From Methylomicrobium sp051061015 (GTDB taxonomy: Bacteria > Pseudomonadota > Gammaproteobacteria > Methylococcales > Methylomonadaceae): DNA of 64,000 bases. The translations under genes and the position numbers were made by a program. Positions 59,565 through 64,000 of this stretch are shown piece after piece. The notes beneath the pieces are model-generated. The model was not told where the DNA came from and did not search any database. It was given only the letters and a program-made list of their open reading frames with translations. Where the stretch lies: contig JBPFEG010000083.1 in the NCBI GenBank assembly GCA_051061015.1, positions 248,001 through 312,000 of the forward strand, given 5' to 3'. Numbering within the stretch: position 1 is the first letter of the stretch; each line of letters opens with the position of its first letter.

Positions 59565-61679
59565 CTATGCACCACTTTCCATGACCACGACCGATTTCGG
59601 CTCGAGCGTATAATATTTCCGTTTATGCCGACCCTGATCCTCGGGGGTGATCGCGTCGTGTGGAGAGGGGTTGGATGTGTCGATCGCCATGTGCCAGCTC
59701 ATGTTTCTGAGCGGAGGCAGTTCCATTTGGACCTTGTTATCCGACATGTTCAGCATCACATGTAAATGTCCACTGTCTTCGCTGGCTGCGGCCAGGGTAA
59801 ACGCAAGCACGCGGGCTTCCGGATCGTTCCAGTTCGGTTGATCGATCCGCGCTCCATGCCAGGAAATATCGGGCAGGTTATCTTCATCGTGCTTTTGACC
59901 GCTCAGAAAGCGGCGGCGCATTAATGACGGATTGCGTTTGCGCAGGGCGATCATGCACTTTACGAAACGCAAAATCTCACGTTTATCTTCGCTGATATTC
60001 CAGTCGAACCAGGTCAACTCGTTATTTTGACACCAGCCGTTATTATTGCCATGCTGGGTTTTCAATAGTTCATCGCCGGCCAGGAACATGGGTACGCCCT
60101 GACTCAACAGCAAAATCGCAAACGCATTTTTGACCTGTTTGATACGGAAAGCATTGATTGACAGATCATCGGTCGGACCTTCGATCCCACAGTTCCAGCT
60201 CAGATTATGATTGCAGCCGTCCCGGTTGCTTTCACCGTTTGCGAGGTTGTGCTTGTCGTTGTAACTGAACAGGTCGAGCAGGGTAAAACCGTCGTGACAG
60301 GTGACGAAATTGATGCTATTGATGGGCAGACGGCCTTCCGGATGGTAAAGGTCGCTGCTGCCGCACAAGCGCGTCGCCAGATCGCCTATCAGCCCCTTTT
60401 CGCCGCGCAGAAAACGGCGTACCGCATCACGGTAGATGCCGTTCCATTCGGCCCAGCGATATCCCGGAAAACAGCCGACTTGATACAAACCCGCGGCATC
60501 CCAGGCTTCGGCGATGAGTTTTGTTCTGGCCAGTTTCTCGGATAATTCGATCGCCCATAACACCGGCGGATCCCGAAGCGGCATGCCGCCTTCGCCGCGC
60601 GCCATGGCGCTTGCGAGGTCGAAACGGAAGCCGTCGACATGCATGTTTTCGACCCAGTATTCGAGGCACACGACTATAAAATTGGATACTAAAGGGTGGT
60701 TTGCGTTGACCGTATTGCCGCAACCGGTATAGTCGCGGAATATTGTCTTGTTCAGCGAATCGATATGATAATAAATTTCGCTGTCAATCCCCTTGAAATT
60801 GATGATCGGTCCGCCCGTTCCGCCTTCAGCGGTATGATTGAACACCACGTCGAGGATCACGCCGATGCCGGCCTTGTGCAGGGCTTTTACCATATCCCGG
60901 AATTCCTGGATATGCGTGCCTTGTTCCGGGGTCACGCAATAGCCGGGGTGAGGGCTGAAGAAGCTGTGCGTGCTGTAGCCCCAGTAATTCGACAGGCCTA
61001 GATCCGCGGTACCGGACGGTACATCTTGTTCGTCGAACGCCATTACCGGCAGCAATTCGACATGCGTAATGCCGAGTTTCTGCAAATACGGGATTTTTTC
61101 GATCAAGCCGGCAAAGGTGCCCGGATGTTTTACGCCTGAGCTCGGGGAGCGAGTAAATCCGCCGACGTTCAGTTCATAGATAATCGCATTCTCACTACGG
61201 ATTGCCAGCGGCACGTCGCCTTGCCAGTCGTAATTGTCATCCACCACCATGCTGCGCATCGAGTGACGGATATTATCTCCCGGCAGACACGCCGCTTTTC
61301 TGTCCCAGAGCTTTTGGCTGACTGCGCGCGCGCACGGGTCGAGCAGGTGTTTGTCCTTGTCGAACATTTGGCCGGTCTCGCGGGTATTGTTCGGTCCGTC
61401 CATTCGCCAGGTGTACCAGATGCCAGCCGGCAGATCTTCGACGAACACATGCCAGGCGTAAAAGGTCCGGTTGACCTGAGTTTGCAATCGGATCGACTGA
61501 AACGGCTCCAGGCTTTCCGCGGTTTCGAACAGCAGCAGTTCAACGGCTGTGGCATGGCGGCTGAAAATCGAAAAATTGACGCCGTTTTGATTCGCTGTCG
61601 CACCGGCAGGATAAGGATAACCTGTCTTGATTTTATAAAGTTCGGCCAATGGTTTTTCCTTGAAATTTGCTGTAATCAC
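59565..61679 (-). CDS. glgX: Glycogen debranching enzyme GlgX
   Basis: GlgX hydrolyses alpha-1,6 branches of limit dextrin in glycogen breakdown. The 704-residue protein has a CBM48 domain (about 15-120, YPAGATANQNGVNFSIFSRHA). The GH13 catalytic barrel follows with the nucleophile in VDGFRFDLASAMAR (near 365), acid in LIAEAWDAAGLYQVG, and the transition-state Asp in NFVTCHDGFTLLDL. It is 704 residues against 657 in E. coli, a normal spread. No other glycogen genes are in the window. Confidence 0.95.
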   Translation of the reverse strand: MITANFKEKPLAELYKIKTGYPYPAGATANQNGVNFSIFSRHATAVELLLFETAESLEPFQSIRLQTQVNRTFYAWHVFVEDLPAGIWYTWRMDGPNNTRETGQMFDKDKHLLDPCARAVSQKLWDRKAACLPGDNIRHSMRSMVVDDNYDWQGDVPLAIRSENAIIYELNVGGFTRSPSSGVKHPGTFAGLIEKIPYLQKLGITHVELLPVMAFDEQDVPSGTADLGLSNYWGYSTHSFFSPHPGYCVTPEQGTHIQEFRDMVKALHKAGIGVILDVVFNHTAEGGTGGPIINFKGIDSEIYYHIDSLNKTIFRDYTGCGNTVNANHPLVSNFIVVCLEYWVENMHVDGFRFDLASAMARGEGGMPLRDPPVLWAIELSEKLARTKLIAEAWDAAGLYQVGCFPGYRWAEWNGIYRDAVRRFLRGEKGLIGDLATRLCGSSDLYHPEGRLPINSINFVTCHDGFTLLDLFSYNDKHNLANGESNRDGCNHNLSWNCGIEGPTDDLSINAFRIKQVKNAFAILLLSQGVPMFLAGDELLKTQHGNNNGWCQNNELTWFDWNISEDKREILRFVKCMIALRKRNPSLMRRRFLSGQKHDEDNLPDISWHGARIDQPNWNDPEARVLAFTLAAASEDSGHLHVMLNMSDNKVQMELPPLRNMSWHMAIDTSNPSPHDAITPEDQGRHKRKYYTLEPKSVVVMESGA

Positions 61680-62202
61680 GTGACACGATCCGATGAGCTG
61701 GATAGAGCGACGTCATTTGTAATTTATTAGATGAAGTAGGGTATTTCCTTTGCTGACTGAATCAGGCAGTGCGGCCTTGGGCAATAGTATAAGTAAAAAA
61801 CAAACCAAAACGATTAAAGGGGTGAAAAAACAACGGCGGGAATGGGAACGGTAGCTTATTCTATAAATTTACACGGATTGCAAGGGATTAGCAACGGCAG
61901 TGATTGATGTATCGATATTGCAACAAAAAAATGGGATAAAATTCCCAACACTCAAATTATGAGGTTCTGCTCGCTCAGTTATCAATCCTATAGGTGCTAA
62001 ACAAACTTCAGGGTATACTTCATAAAATTTTTTAATACTGGGTTTTGGCTGATAAGTAAGCTCCTTCGCAGCATCAGCCAAAAAGCATCACAAATTTATT
62101 ACCAGCCGTCTACACAAGAAATCACTTAGGCTCACTACTCGCTTGGTCGGTTATGCAGAGGCTCTTTAGAGCATTGCCTTTGTCCGGAAGGGGCAAACGA
62201 AA
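61680..62202. other. Intergenic region with a long inverted repeat
   Basis: There is no supported gene in these 523 bases. TTTTGGCTGAT (62043-62053) and ATCAGCCAAAA (62073-62083) are an exact 11-base inverted repeat with a 19-base loop. A 70-codon minus-strand frame overlaps it but has no family resemblance. The region must contain the promoters of glgX and the binding-protein operon. Confidence 0.5.
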
Positions 62203-63237
62203 GTGAACATCCGCAAGATGTGGCAGCAGCACTGCCAGCGTCCTCGAAAATATTTAATCCTTTCTTGGGCTCTACTGTTGTTTGTGGCGGGGAGCATGCC
62301 TTTTTCTCTCCGCGCCGGCGAAACCCCTCTGAAAAATGCTTCGCTGATTCCTCTCTGGACTCCCCAAGCCCAATTTGCCGGGTTTTATGTGGCTCTCGAC
62401 AAGGGTATCTATGCACGCCACGGTATTGACCTCAAGATCCTCAAGTCAGGGCCGGGCTGTTCGCCGATTCAGATTCTGGAAGAGGGTGGGGCGGATTTCG
62501 CCATTATCTGGCTGACTACCGCGCTACTGCATCGCAATGCGGGTAAGCCTCTCGTTAATCTGGCCCAGTTAAACCAGCGGTCGTCGCTGATGCTGATTTC
62601 AAAAAAAGCGGCGGGCATTCATACTCTTGCCGACATGAATGGCAAAAAAGTAGGGCTGTGGGAAGGCGATGTGGCAATACCGCTTCGAACCCTTTTCGCC
62701 CTGCACCGCATCAAGGTTCGGGAAGTTCGGCAATCTTACACGATTAATCTCTTCCTGCGCGGCGGCATCGATGTAACCTCTGCGATGTGGTTCAACGAGT
62801 ACCATACGATAATCAACGCCGGCCTCGATCCGGAGGAATTGAACACCTTTTTTCTGAGCGATCAAGGAATGAATTTTCTCGAGGACGGGATCTACACGCT
62901 GGAAAAGACGCTTCGCCGGGACCCTGCCCTTGTTGAAGCGTTCGTCGCGGCTTCGCTGGAAGGCTGGCGCTACGCCTTCGACCATCCCGACGAGGCACTG
63001 GATATCGTGATCAAATATATACGCGAAGTCCAGTTGCCCGCCAACAGAATGCACCAGAAATGGATGCTCGACCGGATGCGGGACCTGATGATGCCGGCAT
63101 CTCCCCAAACAGCGTTCGGGCAACTGCGCGAGCAGGACTATGAGGCTGTGGCGCGGACGCTGCAAAAAGACGGACTGATCCGCAGTTATCCTGATTTCGC
63201 GACCTTTTCATGGAGGCCTGATGCCGGGCAAAAGTAG
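62203..63237 (+). CDS. NMT1/THI5-like periplasmic binding protein
   Basis: The 344-residue protein starts at a GTG with GGAAGGGG upstream. It has a signal anchor or peptide at about 18-38 (LILSWALLLFVAGSMPFSL, then RAG). The binding fold of the NMT1/THI5/SsuA family follows: IPLWTPQAQFAGFYVALDKGIYARHGIDLKIL in the N-lobe, EEGGADFAIIWLTTAL, NGKKVGLWEGD, and AAMWFNEYH-like SAMWFNEYHTI. There is no permease or ATPase gene next to it; instead it overlaps a dCache sensor by 17 bases. That suggests ligand detection rather than import. Confidence 0.85.
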   Translation: MNIRKMWQQHCQRPRKYLILSWALLLFVAGSMPFSLRAGETPLKNASLIPLWTPQAQFAGFYVALDKGIYARHGIDLKILKSGPGCSPIQILEEGGADFAIIWLTTALLHRNAGKPLVNLAQLNQRSSLMLISKKAAGIHTLADMNGKKVGLWEGDVAIPLRTLFALHRIKVREVRQSYTINLFLRGGIDVTSAMWFNEYHTIINAGLDPEELNTFFLSDQGMNFLEDGIYTLEKTLRRDPALVEAFVAASLEGWRYAFDHPDEALDIVIKYIREVQLPANRMHQKWMLDRMRDLMMPASPQTAFGQLREQDYEAVARTLQKDGLIRSYPDFATFSWRPDAGQK

Positions 63238-64000
63238 CATCGTTATCAGGCTTGTTTTGGTCATCATGCTCTTCAGCGCTGTGATTTTTGCGGCGACGCT
63301 TGGCTACAATTATTATCAGTCACGCAGGTTTCTGCAACAGGAACTGGAAAGCAACGCGCGCAATCTTGCGTTATCGCTGGTCAACCGGGTGGAAACGCAA
63401 CTGACCGCGGTCGCCAAAGTGACAGAAGGCATAGCCCGTTCGCTGGAGACAGTAAATTATCAAGAAGAGTCGCTTCATGCTCTACTCAGGTCCGCCGTCG
63501 CAAGCAATCCCGAGATCTATGGCTCCAGCATTGCTTTCGAGCCCTATGCCTTCAGCGCCAATGAACGCCTGTATGCGCCTTATTTTTACTGGCAAAACGG
63601 GAAGATCGCCTATGATCGCCTCGAAAACTCCTACCAATATGTGCCTTACCTGTTCTGGGACTGGTACCAGATTCCGCGCGAGCTGGGCAAACCCGAATGG
63701 AGCGAGCCTTATTATGACGAGGGCGCTGGCAATATCCTGATGACGACTTACTCAGTTCCTTTCTACCGGAAAGTCGGCGACAAGAAACAGCTCAAGGGGA
63801 TTGTCGGAGCCGATATTTCCCTCGCTGCCCTGACCGAACTGATCTCGTCCGTCAAAATACTCAGAACCGGTTATGCGGCGCTGCTTTCGCGGAACGGGAT
63901 GATACTGGCTCATCCATTGAAGGACGCGATCATGAATGAAACGTTTTTCAGCATCGCGGAAGCGCGTAACGACTCCGCGCTCAGGGAACTCGGCAAGAAA
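63221..64000 (+). CDS. Membrane dCache-domain sensor, N-terminal part
   Basis: The frame from the ATG at 63221 stays open to the edge (260 codons). GGAGG lies 4 bases before the ATG. An N-terminal membrane helix (IVIRLVLVIMLFSAVIFAATLG, about 7-28) is followed by a periplasmic dCache-type domain: LVNRVETQLTAVAKVTEGIARSLE helix, then NPEIYGSSIAFEPYAF, WYQIPRELGKPEWSEPYYDEG, MTTYSVPFY and IVGADISLAAL. The output domain (kinase, cyclase, GGDEF, phosphatase or chemotaxis type) lies outside the window. Confidence 0.85.
   Translation, partial: MPGKSSIVIRLVLVIMLFSAVIFAATLGYNYYQSRRFLQQELESNARNLALSLVNRVETQLTAVAKVTEGIARSLETVNYQEESLHALLRSAVASNPEIYGSSIAFEPYAFSANERLYAPYFYWQNGKIAYDRLENSYQYVPYLFWDWYQIPRELGKPEWSEPYYDEGAGNILMTTYSVPFYRKVGDKKQLKGIVGADISLAALTELISSVKILRTGYAALLSRNGMILAHPLKDAIMNETFFSIAEARNDSALRELGKK

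Noticed and set aside
59387..59584. 65-codon plus-strand frame between amiC and glgX
   Set aside because: It runs through the glgX terminator hairpin and into glgX and has random-looking composition.
61869..62081. 70-codon minus-strand frame (MADAAKELTYQPKPS...)
   Set aside because: There is no family resemblance, and its start lies within an 11-base inverted repeat; coding is unlikely, though a relic is possible.

Overview
The window is a chromosomal segment of a gammaproteobacterium with moderately high GC. The trpFBA-accD-folC-dedD order, the algH-ruvX-pyrR-pyrB-pyrC' order, SufR-type regulation and the many short palindromic intergenic repeats suggest a type I methanotroph (Methylococcales) or a close relative. 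That assignment is an inference, because no particulate methane monooxygenase or methanol dehydrogenase gene lies in the window. One tRNA (Leu, CAG) is present. I see no rRNA, no CRISPR array and no intact mobile element.

Layout. 1-5269 (minus) holds dedD (partial), folC, accD, trpA, trpB and trpF. 5553-7863 (plus) holds an oxidoreductase/aminotransferase pair resembling GnnA/GnnB of diamino-sugar lipid A synthesis. 7865-10930 has a Nudix hydrolase, a beta-carbonic anhydrase, and LysR and TetR regulators. 11018-23114 is a complete system for a group 3d NAD-linked [NiFe] hydrogenase: hoxF-hoxU-hoxY-(orf303)-hoxH-hoxW-hypA-hypB leftward and hypF-hypC-hypD-hypE rightward from a shared start region near 18.4 kb. 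An AT-rich gene between hoxY and hoxH (14212-15123) encodes a protein with the N-terminal Thr, Asp17, Arg19 and Lys33 spacing of proteasome beta subunits. I regard it as the most novel item here.

23261-27734 carries a periplasmic SRPBCC protein, a secreted YVTN beta-propeller and several small or unknown proteins. 27795-32027 (minus) is a DUF4331-TPR-HupE cluster. 32512-33284 has YcgN-like and PpnP proteins. 33454-42157 is an SUF iron-sulfur cluster region (sufR, sufB, bestrophin, sufC, sufD, a reverse-strand Uma2 nuclease, sufS, sufU, rsmJ, Rieske ferredoxin), with an IscR/SufR-like operator before sufR. 42228-46461 holds YdcH, DUF423, MoaB, a Deg protease and a cNMP-binding/rhodanese/coiled-coil protein, followed by rpmG and rpmB.

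47056-52770 (plus) runs gshB, tonB, algH, ruvX, pyrR, pyrB and a dihydroorotase-like pyrC' that lacks the metal-binding HxH. 52916-61679 has a lytic transglycosylase lipoprotein, a DUF962 protein, an IS3 transposase remnant, tRNA-Leu, rnr, an AmiC-type amidase and glgX. The window ends with an NMT1-type periplasmic binding protein overlapping a membrane dCache sensor that runs off the edge.

How the parts relate. The hydrogenase needs nickel and Fe-S clusters. The hyp genes build its active site, and a HupE-type transporter and a full SUF machine lie within about 20 kb, although the sequence shows no direct regulatory link between them. Palindromic repeats sit between many genes and in two cases appear to form the 3' ends of genes in the hox operon.
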